The notes under the pieces: model-generated
What the model was told of the DNA's origin: nothing
Databases searched by the model: none
The model's input: only the letters and a program-made list of their open reading frames with translations
In this document: one piece after another, positions 26,827-38,867 of the stretch
Layout of the letters: each line of letters starts with the position of its first letter
Numbering within the stretch: the first letter of the stretch is position 1
Position numbers and translations under genes: made by a program
Source of the DNA: Larimichthys crocea
Lineage: Eukaryota > Chordata > Actinopteri > Sciaenidae
NCBI RefSeq assembly: GCF_000972845.2
Contig: NC_040032.1
Location: 2,189,073-2,253,072, forward strand
DNA length: 64,000 bases
Reading direction: 5' to 3'

Positions 26827-27347
26827 CTGTCGTGAATTAATGAATGGAAAACAATAGCTTTCTTGAAGGTAGAACATCAGTGTACAAAGCTTTGGTAAAT
26901 AGTTGTCAGTAAGGTTCTTTACAGGATTTACATTACATTGTTGCCTACCTTTTATCAAAGCACAGTGAACATATTTACAATAAATCTCTCGTTTCAGTCA
27001 ACCATTGGTTTGTTTGACCAGTGAGCAATGTTTTTGTGTATTAATACATTCAAAGATATTTGGCCCTTCAAGATGAGATCATTTATTTATTTAATTAGAT
27101 GATCAACAGCAAGGATGATTTGGTGGATTCTGATTCAGGTTTTTATATTACGTGAATGTTCTCTGTAAGTTTACTTTGACAGCAAACGAAACCAATGGCT
27201 ACATGAAAGGGCGTCATTCTACAAACTAAGGTCATGCTTTGGGAAACGGCAGGCAGATCTACTTCAGCATCACTTTCTTCTACCTTTAAGTCAGCCTGTT
27301 GTCTCACCCTTGTCTCTTCTTCTGTACTCTCTGCTTTTGTCAAAATT

Positions 27348-30300
27348 CTAGTGAAGCACCTTGTCAGTAGAGTCCTGTTTGCGTGTGCTCTCACGGCCCC
27401 TCAGGCTCTTGGCGCTGATACCAGACTCTGATGTCTCCATGATGAGCTGGGTGGCTAAAAACTGCTGGATCTGTTCCAGGACGTCACGCTGCATCTCCAG
27501 AGCCATGTGGTACACGTCGTGATCCAGGCCATTGTACATGACCGCGTTCTGAAACATCAGCATGATGTCCCTCTGGAACTCTGCGGTGGTCCGAATCAGA
27601 CCGGTCTCAATGTTCTTTTTTATGGTGGCCAGGTCCATGGGCCTGTGGAAGTGAAGAGCAAAGACAGGGGTGAGATTTCAATTCTGCATGAGCAGTATGA
27701 CCAGTAACCACGGTAAATCCTTTATGTATTACCTGTGCACAATACTGTGGTACCCAGGTGCAATTTCATCTGTTACTGGCTGCAGGAAGACATTTGCATA
27801 CCTACAACAGGTTAAAGTAATGACCCATGTCAGTATTTAGACAAATACATTTAAAACATGGAACCGTATCAGTGGATAATGTCACTGTAAAGAGTCACAT
27901 TCTGACCTGTGATTGGCCGCTGCACGCCACACCAGCATAATGGCTTTCTTCCAAATCTTGTGAGCCTGTAGAGCTTCCAGGTCCTCGCTGCACACGGAGC
28001 TGCACAATCGAGGTATGTAAGGAGGAAGCGTTAATAAGCAGAACCTGTTCTGCAACATACTTGTCGACAGGAATAAAAAAACAAGCTGCTTACACAACAC
28101 CATAACCAATATCTAGTTTCTTTTCCGTGCTGCGTGCGCCTGAACATGTTTCACTCACAACTGTGACGAGGCGGGGCTGCTGGGGATGGAGTCAGCGGCC
28201 GTGTGGAGCTGCAGAGACGAGGAGGCCGTGTGCAGGCTGTATCCGTCCTCGCTCTCGCTGGCTGCGGGTTCTAGCTCCATCTCCCCGTCCGGCTCTGACA
28301 GGAATCCCTCCACCCCATCGCCCTCTTCTTCTCCACACACCTCTGGCTCGTTGATCTCGTTGTGCACTTTGGTCCCTGAGACGTTCTGTCCTCGCTTAAT
28401 GCTCGTCCCATCCTCTGCCTTCATCCCCTGAGAAGATGGAGAAATGCAGAGAGATTTAAACATGGCTTGCAGGAAAACTGTAGAGCTGTGCATTTAGCAT
28501 TTCAGTACAGCATTTACAAGCATGTTCGCTGTCCTCACTGGGTGCTATACCTTGGGATGCCTTTCTGTCAGTGGGCTATGTCCTAATACTGAGTCTGCCA
28601 AGATAATAAGAAGGAAATGGTTATGCAAAATGCATAAATGCATGCAAACTGCATGTTATGATGCAAGTAAATCATGCTTGGGTGTGCATACCTCCATAGG
28701 GTCTATCAGGTCTTTGCTGTGTCCACTTCTCACTCTTACATTTTATGGTGCCATCCAATGAAATTTGGCTCTTTTGCTGCACCATCTCTCCACTCTGTCT
28801 CACTGCCTCAGGCTGTGGAGGAGGTCCAGTGTGGCAGTGTTCCAAACTCTTCGAGTTGCATGAGGATGAGGAGGTGGGAGGAAGGGCCCTCAGTCCCATG
28901 GGTAATGCTGTGAGACAGTTATGTTGAGTGTTGCACAGAGAGGAGAGTTCTGTCTTCCCCTCGACGGTACTGTGAAGAGACAACGGCCGTAAGGACTGCG
29001 GGACCTCTGTGGGCACTGCTGGGTGAGGCTCGTGGGGCTGAAAAGGCCCAGCCTCCCAAGCAGCAGACATAGCATGGCCGTTCTCCTCGCACAGTGACAG
29101 AGCAGCCTCGACTGCAGCTGCATCCAAAGCCTCTGCAGCCTCATCTGCCTGTAGAACGAGACACACAGAGACAGAGTCTGGGTTTGTTTTTCATACTCTG
29201 CCACGTCCCTAAATCTTAGCAGTGAGGCTGGTGAGTCAATGAACACAACACACACATTTTTTAAAAAGAAGCTAAGTTCCCTTTCAAACCTCAAGCTGAC
29301 ATTATGTATGGCTCATTGTTCCAAAAATAAACCCGTCAGGCTCCTGCATTACCTTGTCAGGGTTTATTTCGCAATAATGAACAGCTCGCTGTACGTTATT
29401 ACACAGCTATGTACTATAGAAATCAATATTATGTGTCAAATTACTGAGGTAATAATGATTTTATTAATTTATAAACATCCACTGTTGTGCATTTATAGCC
29501 TATTATTCATCACAGCTGCTGCTATACGAAAATAACAGAAAATCCGATTCCATAATTGACCGACAAGAATCGAGTATCGAACAAAACGATGCAATAAAGA
29601 TGTTTTCACTTCTCCACAGTTGATCTAAGATTTTTATATTATATTATTAATATATATATATTATATATAATATATATGTATTTTTTATATATATACACAT
29701 TATAACATATATATACATACATACCATACATACAATATATATATATATCTATTCTATATATATATATATATATATATATTCGCCTTTTCTGCACCTTGTC
29801 TTCGATGATGGCGATTATGTCCCCCACAGTCTTCAGGTCCAGCTCGTCTCCCATGTAGGACACGCTCACGTCCTCCTCACTGAGCTCTGACACTTTGTCC
29901 TCTGCAGAGACAGGCTGGCACGCAGGGGGCACAGACGGCACCATGACATCCATCTCTGCAAACAGACGGCAACTCGTTTTCAACAAGATTTTACATTTGA
30001 AATAAACATAGTAGCTGCAGCAGTTGTGAAAAACACAAATTTTCTACATAACATACTTAGCTCAGGCTTGTGTTTTAATATGAGCCACAGTAGATCTTTT
30101 TACCTGTTACCTTTAACAGTTGTACAAAGTAAGGGTCCAAACTTAAATTCATTAGCTACATAAGCAGGTACATTAGGGATGTTTGATGAGGGTTAGCCTG
30201 ACGTTTTATATGGGTCATGTGGACAGACCTGTACTCGCTGAGACGGTGGCATCAACAGGAACGGGTGGCAGCAGAGAGGGGAGCACGGGAGGCAGAGTCT

Positions 30301-33300
30301 GCGCCGACCATGAAACCTAACGGGGCAGAAAAACTGGGCGGGTCCCGCTCCAGGAGACGAGACAACATTGGGGCACCTAGCATGCAAGTATTCATACACA
30401 TTAACACACAGAGTAAAGGGTGCAGCGAAGCACAGGGCCAATGTGTGAGCACGAAAGCATACAGCATTCAGGATTCAGGAGGAGTAACTAATAAATACAA
30501 AACACTACTAATTAAGACTTTTTGTGCCAGATATTGATTGGAATGAAATTCTTTGCAATCAATTATACCTAAACACATAAAATACTTCTAATATGTTTCA
30601 TGAGTCATGAGCACTTACCTGTTGCCTGAGAGAGAGGTTGACTAGGTGGAGCCAGCTGCAAGTCAAGCGCTCCTGTCATGTTCCAGCGTCGCCGTCGCCA
30701 ATCTGGGACAGAACACGTACACTTATGTCAAACACACACGTATTTTTGTCTATTTTCTTGTACATAATGTGCAAATCAAGCATCATGATATATGTTCCCG
30801 CCAGCCTGTATCCATTATGTCAAAGTGACTTGTATATGTCCCCTACATCATTTTTAGAATAATAGGTGGATGACCGTTTGACAGGCTGTGTGTGTGTTTA
30901 TACGTATTTTATATATATATTTTAGTTCACACACTGCAGAGCAGAGGAATGTGAGGAGGCTTCTTCTGACACCAGAACGCAGTGGGCTTCATCAGATGGA
31001 AATGAAAACAACAGGATAAGCCGGACAATCCCAGCAGGTAACTGTTCAAGAAGAACCTCGGTCAGGGACGGAAGAATGAGCTGCTTTGCTGCAATGGGAA
31101 ATACATCACACTATACAAGAACTAATCATGACAAAAGGCTTCGGAGGTAAAAAAATAAATAATAATAAGTACATGACAGCAGCTGCCTGCGTTGTAAGTG
31201 GTGCAATAAAAGAAATGAACAGAACTCTCAGCAGTCACACAGGACACAAACAACACACAATTACAGCCTCAAATTCATAAAAAACAATGCAAAAATGTGA
31301 TGTGTTAACTGTTAAATGTCTTTATTTCTTCGGGTTAAGTGATTTCCTGAACAAATGTGCCGTTTCTGTGGTGCAGCCTCTAAAGATTTTAACAACTACT
31401 GTGTCCAAAAACAGCTAACTTGTTAAGTACAGGCTTCAGAGTGCACGTGATCACAGATAGAAGCAATAACAGGGCAGTGACTAAGCTGCACTGCAATGGC
31501 CTCAAACAGCAACTATGAAGGGCAGATATGAAGAAGTGGAAACATAAAAAAAAAAAAAANNNNNNNNNNCCTCTGTTTGAAGAAAAGAAGCAGAGAAGGG
31601 TGGCGTTTTTTTTGTTGTTTTGGCTCGCCTCAGCATTTTGTCCCACTGAGGTTTGGGAGCCCGCCTCTTTATTTTAGTTCTGTGGGTGCAGTTCCTTCCT
31701 CCTCAGAGCCCTGTAATAAAACAAGTCCAAAATAGATCCCTGACCTCCAAATATTTTCTAGGATCAGTTTTAGTGTTCTACTCTTCAGCACTGAGAGTTC
31801 CTTTTTTATATATATATATACACATACATATATATATATTCGCCTTTTCTGCACCTTGTCTTCGATGATGGCGATTATGTCCCCCACAGTCTTCAGGTCC
31901 AGCTCGTCTCCCATGTAGGACACGCTCACGTCCTCCTCACTGAGCTCTGACACTTTGTCCTCTGCAGAGACAGGCTGGCACGCAGGGGGCACAGACGGCA
32001 CCATGACATCCATCTCTGCAAACAGACGTCAACTCGTTTTCAACAAGATTTTACATTTGAAATAAACATAGTAGCTGCAGCAGTTAGTGAAAACACAAAT
32101 TTTCTACATAACATACTTAGCTCAGGCTTGTGTTTTAATATGAAGCCACAGTAGATCTTCTTACCTGTTACCTTTAACAGTTGTACAAAGTAAGGGCCCA
32201 AACTTAAATTCATTAGCTACATAAGCAGGTGACATGTTTGATGAGGGTTAGCCTGACGTTTTCATATGGGTCATAGTGGACAGACCTGTACTCGCTGAGA
32301 CGGTGGCATCAACAGGAACAGGAGTGGCAGCAGAGAGGGGAGCACGGGAGGCAGAGTCTGCGCCGACCATGAAACCTAACGGGGCAGAAAACTGGGCGGG
32401 TCCCGCCTCCAGGAGACGAGACAACATTGGGGCACCTAGCATGCAAGTATTCATACACATTAACACACAGAGTGAAGGGTGCAGACGAAGCACAGGGGCC
32501 AATGTGTGAGCACGAAAGCATACAAGCATTCAGGATTCAGGGAGTAACTAATAAATACAAAACACTACTAATTAAGACTTTTTTGTGCCAGATATTGATT
32601 GGAATGAAATCTTTTGCAATCAATTATACCTAAACACATAAAATACTTCTAATATGTTTCATGAGTCATGAGCACTGTACCTGTTGCCTGAGAGAGAGGT
32701 TGACTAGGTGGAGCCAGCTGCAAGTCAAGCGCTCCTGTCATGTTACCAGCGTCGCCGTCGCCAATCTGGGACAGACACACGTACACTTATGTCAAACACA
32801 AACACGTATTTTTGTCTATTTTCTTGTACATAATGTGCAAATCAAGCATCATGATATATGTTCCAGCCAGCCTGTATCCATTATGTCAAAGTGACTTGTA
32901 TATGTCCCCTACATCATTTTTAGAAATAATAAGGTGGATGACAGTTTGACAGGCTGTGTGTGTGTTTATACGTATTTTATATTATATATTTTAGTTCACA
33001 CACTGCAGAGGAATGTGAGGAGACTTCTTCTGACACCAGAACACAGTGGGCTTCATCAGATGGAAATGAAAACAACAGGAAATAAGCCGGACAATCCCAG
33101 CAGGTAACTGTTTAAGAAGAACCTCGGTCAGGGACAGGAAGAATGAGCTGCTTGGCTGCAATGGGAAATCACACTATACAAGAACTAATCATGATAGAAA
33201 GGCTTGGAAGTAAAAAAAATAATAATAATAAAGTACATGACAGCAGCCTGCTTGAGTTGTAAGTGGTGCAATAAAAGAAATGAACAGAACTCGTCAAGCA

Positions 33301-36300
33301 GTCACACAGAGACACAAACAACACAATTACAGCCTCAAATTCATAAAAACAAATGCAAAAATGTGATGTGTTAACTGTTAAATGTCTTTATTTCTTCGGG
33401 TTAAGTGATTTCCTGAACAAATGTGCCGTTTCTGTGGTGCAGCCTCTAAAGATTTTAACAACTACTGTGTCCAAAAACAGCTAACTTGTTAAGTACAGGC
33501 TTCAGAGTGCACGTGATCACAGATAGAAGCAATAACAGGGCAGTGACTAAGCTGCACTGCAATGGCCTCAAACAGCAACTATGAAGGGCAGATATGAAGA
33601 AGTGGAAACATAAAAAAAAAAAAAACATAATCAAATACATTCACAGAAATGATTTAAATCTTAATACAAAACAAAATGTCACAAAGAAAGACTAAATCTT
33701 GAAATACTTCCTAAATAAACTGTTGACATAATACAGGAAGTTCCCTCCACATACCAGTCTGGAATTTGTGGCCAAGATACTGCCTTTTTTCAGTAACTCT
33801 GACAGGAGTGGAGATGGCGGTGGTGTGGCTTTCTGCCCCAGTAGCTTTTTTTGGGTGGGGTCATCCAGAAGTGACCCGTGGCTCGCGTCATCACTACCGG
33901 GTCCAGAAGACTCAGGGATTGTCATTAATCTGGCTGACCCTGAAGCCTAAAGGCAGAGAGAGGGGAATGTGAAGTGACATCCAGACTTTCAGGAGGAGAT
34001 CTAGGTCAACTATCTTAATGTGAGTCTGGCAGTAGTCGGGAATATCAGAGCCTTTTTCCAAAGATGATTAATAAAGTAATATTTTTATTCAGTTAGCCGA
34101 ATATTTTGGACTGTCTTTGGCTGTTTTTATTCACGAAAGGCCCTTTGAACTTTCACTGACTTACATTCTTTGTAGATTCGAGATCCAGAGTCAAGCACTT
34201 GAGTGGGTCGCCTGATGAGAACTCCTGGCTTGGGGAGCGGCAGTCTGAGGGCGTATGCATGGTGATGCCGATCACTCGTTTAGGTGTGTTCTTTGCCACC
34301 TGTCTGGCTGAAAGAGGGAGGGGCAGAATGGGAGAATATTTTCTTATCAGTCACACAAAAGCCGATGTTTAACTTTCTTCTTTTCTAAAACAAGACAAAG
34401 GTGCCCTGAAATCCTGCTTTCACACATGCTCGCTGCATGCTTCTACCACGCTGAGAGAGACTGCTACCAAAGTTGGTACAATATTTTTCACTAAAAATAT
34501 TTTGGGGGCTTCATCTAGAGAGTGACAACCAGAGATAGATAGGAAACTGAGTAAGGGGGGGGCATGGTACATGGTACACTCCACCAGGTGAGCAACCAGG
34601 ATACGCCATCACATTTTTTCTCTTGACTGACTAAACCTCATCATCCTCCTTCATCAGTTACCGCTCACACAGTTTACAATTAGCATACGTGTAATTATGT
34701 GAGAGCTCATGCTGAGCTCAAACCAGCAGCAGCGAGCTAAGTTTGATGACTAATTCTGAAATGTCCTAAAAATGGCCACTGTACAGAGAAGGTACCCTTG
34801 GGTGCTGATTTATGAGAGGGTAGAATCAAGGTGATTGTTCTGTTCAATGAGTAAGAAATATCTCAGAAGTTATTTTTAGTGTGTTACAGAACGACAGTAG
34901 GAGCTGCTTCGCTTTACGGCGCTCTCAATCAATCTGTCGCCTCTCTCACACCCGGCTCTCTCTTATTAAGCGGAGGCTGAATGTTGGAGAATGTAAACAG
35001 CAGACAGGCCAAGAGATTGTAGATTTCGCTTAATCGCATCTGCTAAACAAAGAAGCATGCCGTTCATGGAGCATCAATGACACGTTACACTGTAATGACG
35101 TTTTTCTCCCAGAATACAGATTAAGCGTGAAGGAGATACCCTGATAAGCAGCATCTGTGTGTTTTCTTTTCAACTCTGCCTCCTCCTCTTCCAGTTTCTT
35201 CTTCCTGACAGAAACACGAGATCACGTCTGAACTTTACAAATACGATGCACTGTGCGATTGTGTAAACAGGTCACGTAGAAAGTTTGCTGCTTCTTACTG
35301 CAGGATCTCTTCCCATAACTCCTCGAGTTTGGAATCAAGATATCCTGCTTGAATCAGTTCAGCCTCTCTCTTCAGCTTCCTATGAAAACAGTATAACATC
35401 AACCAATCAACTCATCCGTGCTCTTTTTAAAGATGGAGCTGCTATATTTCGTTCACGCCGGCGTACCTGTGCTTCTCCTGCGTTTCTTTGATCAGCTTTT
35501 TTAGCTCGTCGATCCTCTCGGCTGTGAGCCTGCGCACTATCACGTCCTCCACCGTCTCCACCACTTCACCTTTCTCTCCACGCTTACGCCTGAAGGCAAC
35601 AAATGCACCATTAGTTCACGAAAATTCTGGTGTATGCATGAGTCAAACAGTATAAAGCTATGTAATCTATTTAAGCTTGCTAGTATACAAACGCATCATT
35701 GTGGTGAACTCACTTTGGGGTTTCTGTTGTTTGCAGGAGCTCGGAATACTTAGAGGCACAGTGCTGCGAAGAGTCAAAGGAGAGTGAAGAACAGCTCCGT
35801 GACAGGACAAAATATCACGTGCTGCAGAGTTCAGGAATTTGCTTTTCGTGTTCTGGCTTGGATGTCTTACCTTTTGTGAGAACCAGTCAGGGGGTCGCCC
35901 AGATTCTGCAAATGGTTTGATGGTTCGACTGACAGACACCCTGTTGAGATTGAACACATAGTAAAGACTTCAAGTCCAAAACAGGCAAATATTTCCAGTC
36001 TTAAAAAAATCTCCCGAGTCTATCCACCCCATCCATTTATTTTCTGTTACTGCTTATCCTCGTTAATGTTGCATCATGTCTATAACCAGCTGACTTAGGG
36101 CAAGAGGTGGGGTACACCCTGGACAAGCTACCAGTTCATCACGGGACACGTAGAAACAAACAGCCATTCACACCAACGGGAAATTTAGAGTCACCAATTA
36201 ACCTAACCTAAGTGCATGTCTTTGGACTGTGGGAGGAATCCGGAGAGAGACACGGGGAGAACATGCAAACTCCACACAGGGGTTCGAACCAAGGACCTTC

Positions 36301-37071
36301 TTGGTAACCTCCCCAGTCTAATTTCTTCTAAATTGTTGATGTCATTATTTTACCTCTAAATTAAGGCCGGATATATGCAAAAAGCACAGTATGGATAGTG
36401 TGCAACATATACAGACAAGTCCATGGTGCATATGACCATATCATAGATCTGTGACACAGACCATTTTGCACAGCATCTTTGGATCAAAGTAGCAAAACCA
36501 GTAGCACAGTACCAGTTCTGGTCTCCACTCTTCATGACAGATGTGGCCAAACACAGCTTCTCCCTCACTGACCACGGCTCCGTTGGTCCAATGACAAGCA
36601 GCTTGTGTTCTGCAGGATGGGGGGGAGAAAAAAAGATGATACATGCTTTATTGTATATGTAACGACGTCTAAAAATGTCATACAGCCGCTTTCAGGCCTG
36701 GTGGTGCTGGTGGTGAATTGTTCATCTCTTGAAGCTTTGGCTTTCATCTTCATGCCACCTAAAAAGCTGCCCACCATGCCAGCAGCAGCAGCAGCAGCAG
36801 CACTTCACTACGCACATTGACAGTAAGCTTTTGTAATGGACACACACATACAAAAAAAATAAAATAAAAAATGATTCAGTTAAACATTAGAGGTAAACAA
36901 GAGAGCACACAGAGCCGTCAAACTCGAGGTGACAAGCCGTGAAAGCGGCGCAGGAGGCTGCCGTGCAGGAAGTTGTTGGTGGTAACATCAACAGTACGAC
37001 ACTGCTAACTGATAGCGTGTCATGACATTTGCTAATTGCCGCCGTTACTCACTTCCAACCCCGTTTGCCAT
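27348..37071 (-). CDS. brd8: bromodomain-containing protein 8, NuA4/TIP60 subunit
   Basis: Nuclear subunit of the TIP60 histone acetyltransferase complex; the bromodomain reads acetyl-lysine. Exons 5'-3': 37053-37071, 36513-36609, 35871-35940, 35714-35763, 35467-35589, 35299-35379, 35140-35204, 34165-34307, 33755-33946, 32681-32765, 32286-32435, 31855-32015, 28692-29148, 28551-28594, 28159-28427, 27907-27999, 27733-27801, 27348-27642. All join in phase, giving about 820 aa. The N-terminus has the SANT-like segment (REKLCLATSVMKSGDQNW, IKPFAESGRPPDWFSQK), then a charged coiled region, LSRLLEAGPAQF, the conserved VGDIIAIIEDK, and a C-terminal bromodomain (IWKKAIMLVWRAAANH, NAVMYNGLDHDVYHMA) ending GISAKSLRGR. 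Start ATG at 37071. Three exons are duplicated at 29795-30702; that copy is left out because it breaks the frame. Only one bromodomain is seen, as in short human isoforms. Confidence 0.93.
29639..29782. repeat. (TA)n-rich microsatellite at left edge of the brd8 duplication
   Basis: Nearly pure TA and TATACA repeats run up to the sequence TTCGCCTTTTCTGC. A shorter (TA)n run at 31807-31840 precedes the same sequence in the second copy. The repeat therefore marks the left edge of both copies and is a plausible source of misassembly. Confidence 0.8.
29780..31559 (-). repeat. tandem copy 1 of a 1.8-kb brd8 segment (frame-broken)
   Basis: This repeats 31840-33619 almost base for base. The three exon equivalents are 30619-30702 (84 nt, against 85 in copy 2), 30229-30376 (148 against 150) and 29795-29955 (161, same length). 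The first lacks one base (GTTCCAGCG against GTTACCAGCG). The second has several indels (CAGAAAAACTGGG against CAGAAAACTGGG, CCCGCTCC against CCCGCCTCC, and a 2-nt loss). Copy 1 ends in a poly-A run at the N gap. This pattern fits an unpolished contig end better than a real exon duplication. Confidence 0.88.
31560..31569. other. assembly gap, 10 Ns
   Basis: Ten Ns follow an A-run (31547-31559) and interrupt the end of duplicate copy 1. In copy 2 the corresponding A-run at 33612-33624 continues into unique sequence. A 10-N string is normally a scaffolding placeholder of unknown true size. Confidence 0.97.
31669..31710 (-). CDS. candidate short terminal exon in brd8 intron
   Basis: On the minus strand TTTTATTACAG is a good acceptor at 31711-31721, followed by GSEEEGTAPTELK and TAA, which overlaps an AATAAA hexamer. 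The brd8 exon just upstream (31855-32015, ending IIEDK) stops in phase 0, so this would add 13 residues and terminate the protein before the bromodomain. It lies between the N gap and copy 2, so assembly error may affect it. No homologue is known to me. Confidence 0.25.
   Translation of the reverse strand, partial: GSEEEGTAPTELK
31840..33619 (-). repeat. tandem copy 2 of the brd8 segment (intact)
   Basis: This copy holds brd8 exons 31855-32015, 32286-32435 and 32681-32765 with open frames and correct phase. Unlike copy 1 it runs on without interruption into the next upstream exon at 33755-33946. It is therefore the copy used in the gene model. Confidence 0.88.
36035..36300 (-). repeat. L2-type LINE tail fragment
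   Basis: The sequence contains the teleost LINE tail blocks TACTGCTTATCCTCGTTAATG, GGGGTACACCCTGGACAAG, TTTAGAGTCACCAATTAACC, CATGTCTTTGGACTGTGGG and GACACGGGGAGAACATGCAA. It lies in the second brd8 intron. No coding part is attached. Orientation is tentative. Confidence 0.7.
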
Positions 37072-37500
37072 CTTCCTGTCATCCCGACATCCCGTCAGAC
37101 ACAAAGCAGGCTATTCGAGCCGAGGACGACACGCACGCAGTGATGGACGCTAACATCAAACGGCGTCCCGCTCCCCGTGCTCTTCAGTCTCGAGCTGAAT
37201 CACCGCTGTCCGTTAAACTCTCCCCGTGCGTGTCTCAGCTATCGGGAACTTGGAAGATGAACTAGCTCAAATGCTACACGAGGGAGGCTTTCCCCCTGCG
37301 CAGGCGAACAGGCTGGACTGCGCGTTGAGCTCACGAGAAACTACGTTCACCAGAAAAAGAAGGAGAGCAGCGGCACACACGACATTTAGCTCGCAGCGGT
37401 CTTCATCGTTATTCATCATTTTAGCTAGTACAAGTGTTCGTCACGCCCACCGCGGCAGCTTCACGGTGGTACAGTCCTGACGCTGTTGAATATTCATAAC
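37072..37500 (-). promoter_or_regulatory. brd8 upstream region and 5' UTR
   Basis: This stretch is relatively CpG-rich and lies directly upstream of the brd8 ATG at 37071 on the minus strand. It is the expected position of a housekeeping promoter. I see no TATA box and cannot place the transcription start. Short open frames on the plus strand (37029-37480) look like by-products of the GC content. Confidence 0.4.
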
Positions 37501-37529
37501 TCACCTAACTTACTTGTCTTTGACTTTCA

Positions 37530-37707
37530 GAAAATGATGCAACAACAACAACAACAACAACATAATACTAACAATAACAATAATAATAATAATAAATAAC
37601 TTAACTGGCGACTTGTCCAGGGTCTGTTACAGAAAATGGATGGATGGATGGACAATAATAATAATAACAATAATAACAACAATAATCATAATAATAATCG
37701 TATAACG

Positions 37708-37741
<34 letters not shown>

Positions 37742-38165
37742 ATAATAATAATAATAATAATAATAATTCTATGTGCCCTGTAATTAAGTGGCGACTTGCC
37801 CAGGGTGATAGCGCGGATGGGCTCTGTTACAGAAAATGGATGGATGGACAAAATAATAATAACAATAATAACAACAATAATCATAATAATAATCGTATAA
37901 CGACTACTACTACTAATAATAATAATAATAATTCTATGTGCCCTGTGATTAACTGGCGACTTGCCCAGGGTCATAGCTGGGATAGGCTCTGTTACAGAAA
38001 ATGGATGGATAGATAATAATAATAATAATAACAATAATAATAATAATAATAATAATAACAATAAGAAGAAGAATCGTATAACGACTACTACTAATAAGAA
38101 TAATCAATAATAATCATCATATAATAGTCATAATAATAACAATAATGACGAAGAATAAATGTGTA
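37530..38165. repeat. compound satellite: LINE-tail units with AAT, ACT and AAC runs
   Basis: A unit of roughly 150-180 nt occurs about three times. It consists of TGGCGACTTGCCCAGGG, then GCTCTGTTACAG, then AAAATGGATGGATGG, then AAT/AAC runs, CGTATAACGACTACTACT, ACT repeats, AAT repeats and TTCTATGTGCCCTGT. Starts are near 37605, 37788 and 37953. The GGATGGATGG and GGCGACTTG motifs are LINE-tail sequence, so microsatellite expansion from a LINE 3' end was probably amplified in tandem. A decayed AAT tail runs to 38165. Long open frames here are repeat translations. Confidence 0.85.
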
Positions 38166-38867
38166 AATATTAGATCAACAGCATTTGCACCATCGAGGAT
38201 AAAATGTAGGGAGGATATTTGATGCCACTTGTGGTGATTGGCTAATATAGAGTGAAAAACCTGAACCAATAACTGTGTATACTTGTTTGCCAGACAATCA
38301 ACTGAGTTATAACATAATAGTTATAATATTATGTTGTTTGGTATTAAGACATTTGGGGTAAACTATGGTACTACATGTATTAAAAAGCAAATTCCAGGTG
38401 GCCTACAAATATATAGAAGAATTTAATTGTGAAATACAATAACAAATCTTACATGAAATATTTTCAATCTAGGCATTTGCTGTGTCATAACTGAATTCAA
38501 AACATGCTGAAAGGACATTTATCTAGATTTTAATTTTCAATGATAAATGAATTCATTGTTTTACTTTTCTACACCTTGTTAAATATAAATCAGAAGATAG
38601 AAAGTTAATAATATTTCTAGTAAACACGTGTAAATAGTGGGGTTTTACATGGAATGCCAATGAGTCTGCTACACACTGAGCAGTAGGAGCTACAGACTAG
38701 TAAAACTGGTTTGTGAACATTATGATGACAAAATAAACAACTGGTGTCTAGTGGGACTGGAGGCTAAACAACTACTGTGGCTGTGAGTGCCTGTTCTTTC
38801 CTTGTTCGTAATCCCACATTACTATCTGTTAGCCAATGGTCTATCCAAAGGGGAATATTTATTAGTT

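Noticed and set aside
30229..30702. Extra brd8 exons in duplicate copy 1 as real alternative exons
   Set aside because: Two of the three differ from copy 2 by lengths that break the frame, and they sit at a gap-terminated contig edge.
31389..31646. Minus-strand open frame running through the N gap
   Set aside because: It crosses ambiguous bases and intron sequence; a piece of it recurs at 33455-33640 because of the duplication.
37605..38010. Direct repeats with spacers, considered as a CRISPR-like array
   Set aside because: The genome is eukaryotic, the spacers are themselves microsatellites and the repeat is LINE-tail sequence.
37627..38061. Long open frames on both strands made of runs of Asn, Thr, Leu, Ile or Ser
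   Set aside because: They are translations of AAT, ACT and AAC microsatellites in the compound satellite, with no non-repetitive coding core.
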